Shown in pieces: positions 19,330-26,685 of a stretch of 64,000 nucleotides of DNA. Made by a program: the position numbers and the translations under genes. The notes under the pieces were generated by a model. It was not told where the DNA came from. It made no database searches and saw nothing but the letters and a program-made list of their open reading frames with translations. Origin of the DNA: Massilia endophytica (lineage in GTDB: Bacteria > Pseudomonadota > Gammaproteobacteria > Burkholderiales > Burkholderiaceae_D); assembly GCF_021165955.1 (NCBI RefSeq), contig NZ_CP088952.1, forward strand, positions 3,100,001-3,164,000, given 5' to 3'. The first letter of the stretch is position 1, and the number at the start of each line of letters is the position of its first letter.

Positions 19330-19989
19330 TCACGCTGCTTGTTTGCGAAAGATGCGCTCGTAGCGGCCTACGAGGTCGTTGAACTGCTCCAGGCGCGTGG
19401 CCATGTCGGCGATGAACGCTTCGTCGCGGTGGATGCGCTTCACGTACAGGTCACGCTTTACAGGTGCTAATTCGGGCACGTACATGATGAAATCGCACCA
19501 CTCCCGCTCAGTGATCCACATGCCTCCCTGCATCTGGTGGATGTACTCGGATACGTCGCCGGTTTCCAGAACGTGCGCAATCTTCACGGTGTCGATTGGA
19601 GCCTTGACCTCGATCAGGCCATCGCGCTCTACCAACCCGTCCGAGCTGTAGGCGAATACGTTGCGGTCATCGATGCAAATGCCAGCCTCGGTTACGAACG
19701 CCTCTTGACCTGGGCGAGCCTCGTACAGTCGGCGTGCAACCGACTCCATTTCGTGCCCGCGCTCCAGAACCCAAGCCTTCACCGGTTCACCATGTGGGCG
19801 ACCGCTGATCCGCTCCATGGCTACATCTGCGGCATAGCGCTCAGCGACGGCGGTTGGATCGCCCACATTGCGCTCAGTTGACTTGCGGGTGCAGACCGAT
19901 ACAGCGTCGGCAAAGCGGCTGGCAGTGATGAGGCCCGCACGCATTTGGAGCCAGTCGGGGCTACCCTGTGGAACCTCGATGAACTTCAT
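19330..19989 (-). CDS. YqaJ-family viral recombinase / lambda-type exonuclease
   Basis: A 219-residue 5'-3' exonuclease of the YqaJ/lambda-Exo fold, which resects phage DNA ends for RecT-mediated annealing. Visible: GSPDWLQMRAGLITASRFADA (N-terminal QGS-W-R motif), the catalytic acidic/lysine set with SSDGLVERDGLIEVKAPI (D...E-x-K), and YIHQMQGGMWITERE. The start overlaps the recT stop by four bases, the standard Exo-annealase pair. Confidence 0.92.
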   Translation of the reverse strand: MKFIEVPQGSPDWLQMRAGLITASRFADAVSVCTRKSTERNVGDPTAVAERYAADVAMERISGRPHGEPVKAWVLERGHEMESVARRLYEARPGQEAFVTEAGICIDDRNVFAYSSDGLVERDGLIEVKAPIDTVKIAHVLETGDVSEYIHQMQGGMWITEREWCDFIMYVPELAPVKRDLYVKRIHRDEAFIADMATRLEQFNDLVGRYERIFRKQAA

Positions 19990-20948
19990 TCCTGTACCCC
20001 CGCGAATGCGTCTTCGTATGCCTGGGTGTCGGTCGCTGGCACTTCGGTCGCCTGAACGTCCACCACATCGCCAGCGGACTTTTTCCGCAGCTCGGCGCGG
20101 TGGCGGGCAATCTCGGCCTTCAGCTTGGCGTGATCCTGGGGCTGCTTCGCAAGGCGTCCGTTGTTCGCCTTCCAGTACGCGAGCGCCTCGTCGTCGGTCT
20201 TGGTGCGCAACGCTTCCGCAATCAGCGGCGCAACGTCCAGCCAGTCATTCGGCTGATCGGGCGCTGCCAGCCCTTCCCCGTTCTCGTTATTGAGCTGGTT
20301 CATGGCGGTATCCATGCGCTCGGTCTTGGGCCACAGCTTGTAGGCGCGCTTGATGACCGTCTTCTTGATCATTTCGCCCTCGTCGGTCGCCCATGGGCCG
20401 CTGCTGTTGCGCTTCCACGATTCGGAGCGGTTGCGGATGGAGTAAATGTCCTCAATCGCCATCGTGGTAGTTAGGTAGTCGCCGTCCGCTGTCTTGGCCA
20501 CCACGTATGCGCCGACGATATCCCCGCGATCCGTGCCGAACGGGTTGAATGCGTGCGTAGGCGGCTTGTCGAAGCCGTTGAGGGTGAAGGCGTCATTGGC
20601 CCGCACAACCTCCGCTTGGCCCCATTTGATCGATCCAGAAGCCACAGCCAGATCCAGCAAGCCGATATAGCTGATGTCGAGGCAGATTTTCCCGCCGCGA
20701 GGCACCAGATACGCCTGTTTGCGCGCGGGGTTCAGGCTGATGCCGATTGCCGCGATGTTCGTGACCGCTGCGAGCAGAGATTGCTTGCTGCCCATGGCGA
20801 TCTTCATGGCGAAATCGTTGTTCTGCAGGATTTGGATAGCAAACCCCGATTCCCGCTCAAAGCTGATGGAACGATCCACCAGCACGCGGGAGAAGTCCTC
20901 GCGGGCCTCCTGGATTGCGCCAGTGACGATTGCAAGTGCGTTGCTCAT
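19986..20948 (-). CDS. recT: RecT-family single-strand annealing protein
   Basis: A 320-residue RecT annealase. Conserved features are SLLAAVTNIAAIGISLNPARK near residue 62, AYLVPRGGKICLDISYIGL, and WATDEGEMIKKTVIKRAYKLWP near residue 205. It anneals complementary single strands during recombination-dependent phage replication together with the YqaJ exonuclease. The acidic C-terminus (DTQAYEDAFAGVQE) is probably a protein-interaction tail. Confidence 0.95.
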   Translation of the reverse strand: MSNALAIVTGAIQEAREDFSRVLVDRSISFERESGFAIQILQNNDFAMKIAMGSKQSLLAAVTNIAAIGISLNPARKQAYLVPRGGKICLDISYIGLLDLAVASGSIKWGQAEVVRANDAFTLNGFDKPPTHAFNPFGTDRGDIVGAYVVAKTADGDYLTTTMAIEDIYSIRNRSESWKRNSSGPWATDEGEMIKKTVIKRAYKLWPKTERMDTAMNQLNNENGEGLAAPDQPNDWLDVAPLIAEALRTKTDDEALAYWKANNGRLAKQPQDHAKLKAEIARHRAELRKKSAGDVVDVQATEVPATDTQAYEDAFAGVQE

Positions 20949-20955
20949 GGTGTCC

Positions 20956-21057
20956 TCAGTAGCCGTGACGGTAGGTGTTCAGAGCACGCATGAAGGCTGC
21001 ACGTGCGCCCATGCCAATGCGGCGGTAGAAACGGTAAAGGCGGAAAACGACTCGCAT
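20956..21057 (-). CDS. Very small basic phage protein (33 aa)
   Basis: ATG 21057 to TGA 20956. It encodes a 33-residue, Arg/aromatic-rich peptide (starting MRVVFRLYRFYRRIGM), with AGGAG seven bases upstream. Tiny basic ORFs of this kind are common beside phage recombination genes. The clean ribosome site and the fit between neighbours support it. Confidence 0.55.
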   Translation of the reverse strand: MRVVFRLYRFYRRIGMGARAAFMRALNTYRHGY

Positions 21058-21066
21058 GCTCTGCTC

Positions 21067-21282
21067 CTAGTCTGTGTATTCGGGTTCTGTTGCTCGTACT
21101 GCTGCCTCGTGGATCGCTGCTAACCTGGGCTTGAACCCTTCCAGGCTGCCGAAGTTCTCGATCCACTCTTCACGCTCGGCCTCAACCAGTCGGTCGAACT
21201 CGGCTTGGTACGCATCCTCTTGCTGCTCGCGCAGCTCGTCGTACTTCTCGCCGCTCACGATCCGACCATGGAAGTTAGGCAT
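21067..21282 (-). CDS. Hypothetical phage protein (71 aa)
   Basis: A 71-residue strongly acidic helical protein (EKYDELREQQEDAYQAEFDR). It overlaps the next upstream gene by eight bases. Function unknown. Confidence 0.6.
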   Translation of the reverse strand: MPNFHGRIVSGEKYDELREQQEDAYQAEFDRLVEAEREEWIENFGSLEGFKPRLAAIHEAAVRATEPEYTD

Positions 21283-21454
21283 GGCTTGTCTCTGGATGAA
21301 GAGGCGTTACGGTCACCTTCTTGGGCGCGTCTTCGAAGCCGTAGCGGCGAGCCTCACGCAATGCCATGCTCTCGGCCTTAAAGCGGTCGTCCGCTTCAAC
21401 GTCCGTGCCGAAGCTCGGGCCCTTCTTAAAGTCGATGTTCACGATGTAGCGCAT
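21275..21454 (-). CDS. Small hypothetical protein (59 aa)
   Basis: Starts at ATG 21454 with GGAG seven bases upstream. A 59-residue alpha/beta peptide: MRYIVNIDFKKGPSFGTDVE, then a charged helix. A longer open frame runs upstream through the neighbouring repeat as a Pro/Gly-rich sequence, but that is an artefact of the repeat read on the wrong frame. Confidence 0.6.
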   Translation of the reverse strand: MRYIVNIDFKKGPSFGTDVEADDRFKAESMALREARRYGFEDAPKKVTVTPLHPETSHA

Positions 21455-21464
21455 GGCTAGCTCC

Positions 21465-22049
21465 TTACGCCGCAGCCTTGAGCTGATCGGCTTCCCACTT
21501 CGCGCAAACCTCGCGCAGGCGCTTTTCTTGAGCGGCCCTGGCAGCGTCCCCGGCAGCGGCCCAGGCAGCGGCCCCGGCAGCGGCCCTGGCAGCGTCCCTG
21601 GCAGCGTCCCCGGCAGCGGCCCTGGCAGCGGCCCAGGCAGCGGCCCTGGCAGCGTCCCTGGCAGCGTCCCCGGCAGCGGCCCTGGCAGCGGCCCAGGCAG
21701 CGGCCCAGGCAGCGTCCCCGGCAGCGTCCCCGGCAGCGGCCAGTTCGTCGTCGGTGGCTTCGCCATTCGCGTGGCGCTCAGCGACAACCAGCGCCCGCTT
21801 GCTGCGCTCGTCTTCCATCAGATGCTCCACTTGCCGTGCACACCAAACTGCATACAGGCGAATCTCGCAGTCACAGCCTTTCACTGCGCGCAGGCACCAG
21901 AGCGCATCATCCAGCCCGTTGCTGTCGAGGATTTGAATGATGCTGACCAGCTCATCGTCGGCCTTGGTCTTATCCAGCGAGCGCAGCAGCTTCGCCCAGC
22001 CTTCCTCGCAAGGGCTGTGTTTGCGGATTTCGTTCAGGGTAGTTTTCAA
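21465..22049 (-). CDS. Phage protein with Ala-rich tandem tetrapeptide tail (TTG start)
   Basis: A 194-residue protein starting at TTG 22049, with AAGGAG eight bases upstream. A longer ATG frame (22118) lacks such a site and would overlap the next gene. Residues 1-100 form a compact domain (HSPCEEGWAKLLRSLDKTKA, DALWCLRAVKGCDCEIRLYA, VEHLMEDERSKRALVVAE). Residues about 105-180 are 4-residue repeats of the type AAGD/AARD/AARA/AAWA, giving a long Ala-rich helix. The N-terminal domain recurs in phages; the function is unknown. Confidence 0.7.
   Translation of the reverse strand: MKTTLNEIRKHSPCEEGWAKLLRSLDKTKADDELVSIIQILDSNGLDDALWCLRAVKGCDCEIRLYAVWCARQVEHLMEDERSKRALVVAERHANGEATDDELAAAGDAAGDAAWAAAWAAARAAAGDAARDAARAAAWAAARAAAGDAARDAARAAAGAAAWAAAGDAARAAQEKRLREVCAKWEADQLKAAA
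21535..21741. repeat. 12-bp tandem repeat array in coding sequence
   Basis: About 17 degenerate copies of a 12-base unit of the type GGCAGCGKCCCN, with a 60-base higher-order period. It lies inside the Ala-rich tail of the gene at 21465-22049. Length changes in steps of 12 stay in frame. Confidence 0.85.
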
Positions 22050-22101
22050 TCTCTGCTCCTTCAGGTTTTTATCTGCGCCCCATGCTGGCGGCGCGGGTGA
22101 T

Positions 22102-22356
22102 TTAGTATTTCTCGGCACAGAACGGGCAGTATGTGAAAACCATGTTTTGCGTCTGCCTCTTTTCTTTCATGCCGCCCTTCTTCAAGGGGAAAGAAGCGGT
22201 AGAAGCGATGGTCATGCAACCTTTTTGCTCCAGCTTCTCGCCAAAAATCAGCGCGTAGCCTTGCAGCGAAACGCAGTGCCCATTGGCTTCTGGGCTTTGC
22301 TCCTTAAAGCGCTCCAACAGCTTTTCTTCCAGATCCTTTTTGCAGTTGCACGCCAT
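22102..22356 (-). CDS. Hypothetical Cys-rich phage protein
   Basis: An 84-residue protein from ATG 22356, with AAGGAG seven bases upstream. Cys pairs are at the N-terminus (CNC) and C-terminus (YCPFCAEKY), and a central region is GYALIFGEKLEQKG. It probably binds zinc. A similar layout occurs in small phage proteins of unknown function. Confidence 0.6.
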   Translation of the reverse strand: MACNCKKDLEEKLLERFKEQSPEANGHCVSLQGYALIFGEKLEQKGCMTIASTASFPLKKGGMKEKRQTQNMVFTYCPFCAEKY

Positions 22357-22390
22357 ATCGTTCTCCTTTGCTGGTGGTGCGGTGGGGTTG

Positions 22391-22567
22391 TTAGGCGGCA
22401 AGTACCACACGGATGCCCCCAATCAGTCCACGGGCGTCAAATTCGTTTTGCTTCTGCACTTCGGTTTGCGTGCGCAGTTGGCCTTCCCGGAGAGCGGTCG
22501 AAATGATCCGCTCTGCATCGGTCAAAGCCGCTTCCAACTTGGCGATACGTTTCTCGGTGGCATTCAT
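22391..22567 (-). CDS. Small helical protein (58 aa)
   Basis: ATG 22567 to TAA 22391; AGGAG lies eight bases upstream. The N-terminal coiled coil (EKRIAKLEAALTDAERIIST) is followed by a short hydrophobic end (GLIGGIRVVLAA). No family recognised. Confidence 0.6.
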   Translation of the reverse strand: MNATEKRIAKLEAALTDAERIISTALREGQLRTQTEVQKQNEFDARGLIGGIRVVLAA

Positions 22568-22603
22568 GTTCTTCGCTCCTGTTATCTGCCGCGCCCAATG
22601 CGC

Positions 22604-22792
22604 TTAGAAAGTGTTCGCCGCGCGCTTGGCTGCGGCCCGTGCTGCGTGCGCCTCGTGAACCTGCTTACGAAGACGCAGATCCGGACGCTGCTCTTCAAAG
22701 TGCGCAATCAGCGATGCGCCGAAGTAGCCGCGCAACTGCCCTGCCTTGCGCTTCTCTGCTCGCTTTTGTTCCCGGGTCGATTTCGTGTTCAT
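22604..22792 (-). CDS. Small basic protein, first gene of the left operon
   Basis: A 62-residue basic protein (REQKRAEKRKAGQLRGYFG; tail AARAAAKRAANTF). GGAGAACCC precedes the ATG. It is the first gene after the PL-like promoter at 22846-22874, about 47 bases from the predicted start. An N-like antitermination role is conceivable from position and charge but not supported by sequence. Confidence 0.6.
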   Translation of the reverse strand: MNTKSTREQKRAEKRKAGQLRGYFGASLIAHFEEQRPDLRLRKQVHEAHAARAAAKRAANTF

Positions 22793-22845
22793 GGGTTCTC
22801 CTGGGGTTTCTTGGGTGTTTGTGGAGTGTTTGTGCCGATGAGTGA

Positions 22846-22874
22846 ACTTTAGTTCTAACTAAATTCAATGTCAA
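22846..22874 (-). promoter_or_regulatory. PL-like promoter with embedded repressor operator
   Basis: On the minus strand TTGACA (22869-22874), 17-base spacer, TAAAGT (22846-22851). The spacer contains the perfect 16-bp palindrome TTTAGTTCTAACTAAA (22848-22863). It matches the operator and promoter layout of the rightward immunity promoter at 26973-27001 and should control the leftward early operon. Confidence 0.8.
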
Positions 22875-22936
22875 GTGTTTTATAAACTCTAGGACGATAT
22901 TTTTCTCCGTGCTAAGGTGTGACCAAGGAGGAGGCT

Positions 22937-23128
22937 ATGAACGACCTATGGGAAGAGAGAAGGAAGAAGCTGGCTGCCGAGCTTGAGCGGGCGGCTTTGG
23001 AGGTGCTGGGGCAATCCGGCGCCGCGTCGGTCTGGATACCGATAGAAGGGACAAGCCCGCAGCTTTACGTGGCTGTGGGAGGGCTAGAGGATATTGCCAG
23101 GGCTGTGGAGCGGAACAGGCGGGAATGA
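22937..23128 (+). CDS. Small hypothetical protein (63 aa)
   Basis: ATG 22937 after AAGGAGGAGG. A 63-residue protein with an N-terminal charged helix and a compact beta part (AASVWIPIEGTSPQLYVAVG). It is read away from the left promoter and is probably expressed from its own promoter in the AT-rich 22870-22920 stretch. Function unknown. Confidence 0.6.
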   Translation: MNDLWEERRKKLAAELERAALEVLGQSGAASVWIPIEGTSPQLYVAVGGLEDIARAVERNRRE

Positions 23129-23150
23129 AAAAGCCCGCTCGGGGCGGGCT
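23126..23150 (-). terminator. Terminator after DUF3800 gene
   Basis: AGCCCGC / GCGGGCT hairpin followed on the minus strand by TTTTTC. It overlaps the stop of the rightward 63-aa gene. Confidence 0.75.
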
Positions 23151-23200
23151 GGTGGGGCAGGCAGTACTCGCTGTTCTGCGTAGCGGCCTCCGGAGAGGAC

Positions 23201-23896
23201 TTAGGCCCGATGCTTCTGCAGAGGGGGTGCGGACAAAGCTGCCGTCGATTCGGCGAAAAACAACTCTTTCACTCTAACAAACGGCTTGAGTGTTTCCCAG
23301 TGGTTTGATTTTTTGAACTCATAGTGAGTCCCGACGACCCCAGCCAACATATCGACAAACTGAAGATTTAGGCAGGACTTACTGTCCCGGTTCAGTATCT
23401 CCACCGTAGTATCCGCTTCGATTTCGTAGAGTGCCATTTCGAGATAGCTGTGGAGACAATTGCCATTCTCTACTTTGATCGACCGCGGATCAGGGACCAG
23501 GGTAACGTGACGATAGCGCCGCATCTCGTCCAAAAGGAGTAGCTTCAACATATAGTTGTAAAGCTTGTTACTATCGGCCCGAAGGTTCGGGGCTACCCGC
23601 TGTTTGTTGACGACGATGGCTCTGTAAGCGACCTCTTTGTGTTTGGCGCAAAGGTCAACTGCAGACTTGGCGTAGGTTTCGCGGGATGCCTCGGGCATGT
23701 CCACCCACTTCTTTTCTCGGGTTTTATCCCATCGTCCGGCATGGTACAGGTGCTTAACCTTGCGAGCTGGCAAATGATCAAGAGCATCCGGTATAAGCAT
23801 TGCAGCTATCGTCAGGTAACGACTGGATCCCCTCTTGCCGTAAGGCTGATCAAACGACCAGCCCAGGTCGCCACTCTCATCGACGTAAATCAGCAC
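23201..23896 (-). CDS. DUF3800 domain protein
   Basis: A 231-residue protein with the DUF3800 N-terminal signature LIYVDESGDLG, later ILNRDSKSCLNLQFVDMLAGVV (conserved Q-x-x-D near the end), and Lys/Arg-rich middle. The family has an RNase H-like acidic active-site pattern and is frequent in prophages and defence islands, without an established role. GTG 23896 is chosen so that the protein starts directly at the core strand; an ATG at 23941 would include the upstream terminator. It has its own terminator on both sides, the arrangement of an independently expressed accessory (moron) gene. Confidence 0.8.
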   Translation of the reverse strand: MLIYVDESGDLGWSFDQPYGKRGSSRYLTIAAMLIPDALDHLPARKVKHLYHAGRWDKTREKKWVDMPEASRETYAKSAVDLCAKHKEVAYRAIVVNKQRVAPNLRADSNKLYNYMLKLLLLDEMRRYRHVTLVPDPRSIKVENGNCLHSYLEMALYEIEADTTVEILNRDSKSCLNLQFVDMLAGVVGTHYEFKKSNHWETLKPFVRVKELFFAESTAALSAPPLQKHRA

Positions 23897-23911
23897 TAAC
23901 AGCCCCAGAAA

Positions 23912-23942
23912 GAAAAATGGCCCCGCGTCAGACGGAGCCATT
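23912..23942 (-). terminator. Terminator between SRAP and DUF3800 genes
   Basis: AATGGC / GCCATT outer stem with a GC-rich inner part, followed on the minus strand by TTTTTC. It ends leftward transcription from the SRAP gene. Confidence 0.7.
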
Positions 23943-24133
23943 GGAATTAGGTGGCAGCCCCTAGGATCGACGCGTTTACAACGCGCTTACGACGCCTTTT
24001 CGGTATCGCGGTTGCCCTAGGATTTACCTGCTCGGTACCGATGATACCCATACGGGCATACTCAGTCAATATGATTCCGCAATGCAGCCTATCATTTAGC
24101 AATGCCGCAGCTCTATTGCTCCTGGCATGTCGG
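23943..24133. other. Gap without a gene
   Basis: 191 bases between the SRAP stop and the terminator. There is a short direct repeat CCCTAGGAT (about 23958 and 24014) and no convincing coding frame or tRNA-like fold. Confidence 0.4.
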
Positions 24134-24799
24134 TCAAATCGGCAGCGCCAACTGCGAACCCTGATTCCGCACGTTGCCCACTGCCCTATCGACTTTGTGC
24201 CAGGCGAAGTACTCAGGGCCCAAGGCGCACTCTCGGGCCAACTGTTCGGCCAGCTCGGGCGGGGTAGCAGGATCTAGCCAGGTTGCGGCATCGGCTGCCG
24301 TGAAGACAATGGGCCTGCGGTCGTGGATATCGATCATGCCGCCATGGGCGTCAGCGGTAATAAGGGTGAAGCCATTTGCAGCTTGTATCTCCCCTTCCGG
24401 CCCGAAGCTGGCCAGGCCCGCCAGGTACAGCAAGTGCCCGTCTGCCCGGTGAATGTGCCATGGTTGCTTATTGGGCTTCTCGCCGGTCCACTCGTACCAG
24501 CCATTCGCGGGCATGATGACGCGGCCCCGCTTCAGGAGCCCGGACCAGTATTTGCCAGTGATCTTCTCAAGCTTGGCGTTGATGGCCATGGGGACTTTGC
24601 CGACCGCCCAGGCAGCCTGATATCCCCAATGCAGATCATCGAGTGCCAGCGCCCCTCCCTCCACGTGCAAGACTGCCCTGCGCATCGTCGGCGCCACGTT
24701 CCAGCAAGGCTCCGCCCGGCTCCGCCGATAGGCTTCATCTGCCCAGCTGAAGTCGCTGAGTAGGTCGTCAAGATCGCTTTGGTCAATGCGGCCGCACAT
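24134..24799 (-). CDS. SOS-response-associated peptidase (SRAP, YedK/HMCES-like)
   Basis: A 221-residue SRAP protein. Members crosslink through Cys2 to abasic sites in single-stranded DNA and protect them. Catalytic set seen: Cys2 (MCGR), Asn74 (INAKLE), Glu103 (NGWYEW) and His159 (IDIHDRRP). A phage copy could protect single strands made by the Exo/RecT system or during replication. No LexA box is visible in the upstream 90 bases. It is flanked by its own terminator downstream. Confidence 0.93.
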   Translation of the reverse strand: MCGRIDQSDLDDLLSDFSWADEAYRRSRAEPCWNVAPTMRRAVLHVEGGALALDDLHWGYQAAWAVGKVPMAINAKLEKITGKYWSGLLKRGRVIMPANGWYEWTGEKPNKQPWHIHRADGHLLYLAGLASFGPEGEIQAANGFTLITADAHGGMIDIHDRRPIVFTAADAATWLDPATPPELAEQLARECALGPEYFAWHKVDRAVGNVRNQGSQLALPI

Positions 24800-24888
24800 G
24801 AGGAGAGGATATCAAGAATGTGGAAACGCTGGTAAACCGCTGGGTTACGTCGTAAACTTTGAGGACGGACAACTGCCAGGGAGGTCTG

Positions 24889-25296
24889 ATGAAGGCGCGG
24901 ACGCTACAGATCAGCAGCAGATCGAACGGAGTCTATAAGGTGCGGGAAACGGGGCCTGACGGCTATCTATTGACTACTAACTGTCACAGTTGGGCAGACG
25001 TGCAGGTATTGATCGACCGTATAAAGCCGCCATACACAGCGCAAGAAAAACGCGAAAAGTCACCTGTTGCGCGTCGCGCTTTCGATTCGCACATGGCTCT
25101 GATCACTGCAGCGCTGCAAGAAGGGATTGATGCAGGATCTCAAATGCCTGGATCTTCTGATCGGAAGATTGCCCAGCCAGGAGGCTCGCATGCTTGCGCT
25201 CAAGCGCGGTGGAAAGCTCTGCAATGGCTTGTGAATCTCCTTTGTGGAGAGCCAGGCAGAGGCGATTCCTGCCACAACCGTAACCATCCCACCTAA
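24889..25296 (+). CDS. Hypothetical phage protein
   Basis: A 135-residue product from ATG 24889 after GGGAGG. The first 60 residues look like a genuine domain (SSRSNGVYKVRETGPDGYLL, NCHSWADVQVLIDRIKP). The last 65 residues run antisense to the apparent reading frames at 25103-25317 and have poor protein character, so the functional part may be only the N-terminal half. Confidence 0.5.
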   Translation: MKARTLQISSRSNGVYKVRETGPDGYLLTTNCHSWADVQVLIDRIKPPYTAQEKREKSPVARRAFDSHMALITAALQEGIDAGSQMPGSSDRKIAQPGGSHACAQARWKALQWLVNLLCGEPGRGDSCHNRNHPT

Positions 25297-25317
25297 GAAA
25301 ATCTCAATTCGAAGCAT
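25103..25317 (-). pseudogene. Frameshifted small TM/coiled-coil gene
   Basis: ATG 25317 opens a frame with a clear membrane helix (FLGGMVTVVAGIASAWLSTKE). At about 25238 the protein-like frame continues one base back as DSQAIAELSTALERKHASLL, then an acidic/hydrophobic helix ending HQSLLAALQ at TGA 25103. One extra G would join both into a 71-residue membrane-anchored coiled-coil protein. The ATG overlaps the stop of the upstream gene, which suggests coupling. Either a one-base deletion or a shift event explains it. Confidence 0.4.
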
Positions 25318-25675
25318 TAGGCAAGGCAAGCAACCATCGTAATTTCCCGATCTGGCCGGTTGCCCCCGCTAGCTGACCATCCAGCATTGACTTGTCGGAA
25401 CAAGACCATGTAGAAGCGTCTTTGACCGAACAGCCATGCAAGGTTATAGGGTAACCCTCTGACCAAAACGTTACCGTCCCATTGTTGGAGTCTGCCCTGA
25501 ACGTCGTCTTGGTGAGCACGTACGTCTTACAATTCTCAAGGCATATTTTCTGATGGACGACCACTTCGTCGCTGAAGGGGTTAGGGATGAGCCATGCTAC
25601 CAAACCCAAAAATGCGAGGAAAAACACGAATTCGACAGTCCGGTTTAGCTCCATGATTAGTCGCTTAATCTCCAT
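25304..25675 (-). CDS. Small membrane protein
   Basis: A 123-residue protein from ATG 25675 (AGAGGA upstream). One membrane helix at about 16-34 (FVFFLAFLGLVAWLIPNPF), then a polar domain with four Cys (KICLENCKTY, HGCSVKDASTWSC), probably periplasmic and disulphide-bonded. It lies in a leftward group with another membrane protein near the repressor, a usual position for lysogenic-conversion or exclusion genes. Function unknown. Confidence 0.55.
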   Translation of the reverse strand: MEIKRLIMELNRTVEFVFFLAFLGLVAWLIPNPFSDEVVVHQKICLENCKTYVLTKTTFRADSNNGTVTFWSEGYPITLHGCSVKDASTWSCSDKSMLDGQLAGATGQIGKLRWLLALPNASN

Positions 25676-25700
25676 AAATTCCTCTCCGGTTTGTGTCGCG

Positions 25701-26165
25701 TCAATGCGCCGGAATGTCGTTCTCAAACAAATAAGCCTGGATTCGTTCTCTTTCGTCATCGATTGACACTTCCGCACCAGAGATTTTGAGCATTCCTCGG
25801 ATGATCTCGTCAAGTGGCAGATCAAGGTTTCGCATACGCCAGCGAAATTCTTTGACCTCCTGTGGGGCACCATAGTCTTTCGCATGGGCGTACAGTATTG
25901 CCCCTATGGCCCAGAGGACATATCCCCAGCTGAGAATTACCGACACCAAAGCAACCGACTGGATGAGCGCAAACTTGCCAACAGTTCCCAAAATGCCACG
26001 CTTGGCGTCGGACGCGGTACGCTGCTTGGGCGTTTGTGTAAGCCAGCTATGGCGCATGCCGATCTTGCGTAGGTTTCGCTCTGCCTGTGAATTGATCTTA
26101 GTTAGAAGCAGGATCAAATTGCAGAGCCAAACTAAAAACGCTACGCCGAGGCCAGTTTCATACAT
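25701..26165 (-). CDS. Membrane protein near the immunity region
   Basis: A 154-residue protein. Membrane helices are at about 5-22 (LGVAFLVWLCNLILLLTK) and 67-95 (FALIQSVALVSVILSWGYVLWAIGAILY); the C-terminus is a charged cytosolic domain (RMRNLDLPLDEIIRGMLKIS). The ATG at 26165 is chosen over an ATG at 26180. It is likely expressed in the lysogen from the region holding TGTAACAA repeats. A superinfection-exclusion role is a positional guess only. Confidence 0.55.
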   Translation of the reverse strand: MYETGLGVAFLVWLCNLILLLTKINSQAERNLRKIGMRHSWLTQTPKQRTASDAKRGILGTVGKFALIQSVALVSVILSWGYVLWAIGAILYAHAKDYGAPQEVKEFRWRMRNLDLPLDEIIRGMLKISGAEVSIDDERERIQAYLFENDIPAH

Positions 26166-26295
26166 CTCAGTACCCCCCACTTAACGCTTAAAACTTGTAA
26201 CAAAAAGAAACATCCAAAATATAGGTTTCATGTAGCCCGGCCCGTGGCACCACGCGGTTGCCCAATGGAAATTGCGTTAAATGTTAAAAGCCTAA

Positions 26296-26314
26296 TTGTT
26301 ACGACCTGTAACAA
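26296..26314. promoter_or_regulatory. Operator-like palindrome TTGTTAC-N5-GTAACAA
   Basis: A perfect 7-bp-arm inverted repeat. A second half-site TGTAACAA lies at 26196-26203. Both sit in the leader of the leftward membrane-protein genes, in an otherwise gene-poor stretch (26166-26448). Confidence 0.45.
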
Positions 26315-26448
26315 CCACAGGTGGAACTTTTTGAGCTACCTCACTACAGTGAAACGACACGCGAAGCTAAGAATCTGGCTGCCAGCAGAGCAAACCGCTC
26401 CGTGATCCCGCAGAGGAAAATTAACAATTCCACCGCAGCGAGGACGAT

Positions 26449-26685
26449 ATGCACCGGGCCACCGAACTTGTTCAACTCTTCTACGGCTGCGACCCCCACG
26501 CCCAGGACACCTTACTTCGGATCGCTCGTCGGTACGCTAGCGCGTGGCCAGCGTCTACGAAAAGCGAGCTCCGCTTAGTAACCAGTGGTCCTGGCTGCAA
26601 TATGTCCTCTGACAGCCTCCACCGCTTCGTCAATCTCCCTACGCTCTCGCTGGTTGGCGAGTCGATAGACGGTGAGAAGTCGTAG
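26449..26685 (+). CDS. Possible small gene overlapping the repressor end
   Basis: A 78-residue frame starting MHRATELVQLFYGCDPHAQD after GAGGA. The first 45 residues have good helical protein character. The last third overlaps the repressor 3' end on the other strand. It may be a real small immunity-region gene or a chance frame. Confidence 0.35.
   Translation: MHRATELVQLFYGCDPHAQDTLLRIARRYASAWPASTKSELRLVTSGPGCNMSSDSLHRFVNLPTLSLVGESIDGEKS

Noticed and set aside
21453..22100. Pro/Gly/Ser-rich coding frame on the plus strand of the repeat
   Set aside because: It is the opposite-strand reading of the tandem repeat; ribosome site and neighbouring gene order favour the minus-strand Ala-rich protein.
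23943..24133. tRNA-like or small RNA gene next to the SRAP gene
   Set aside because: No cloverleaf, T-loop or CCA could be built and no clear promoter/terminator pair encloses it.
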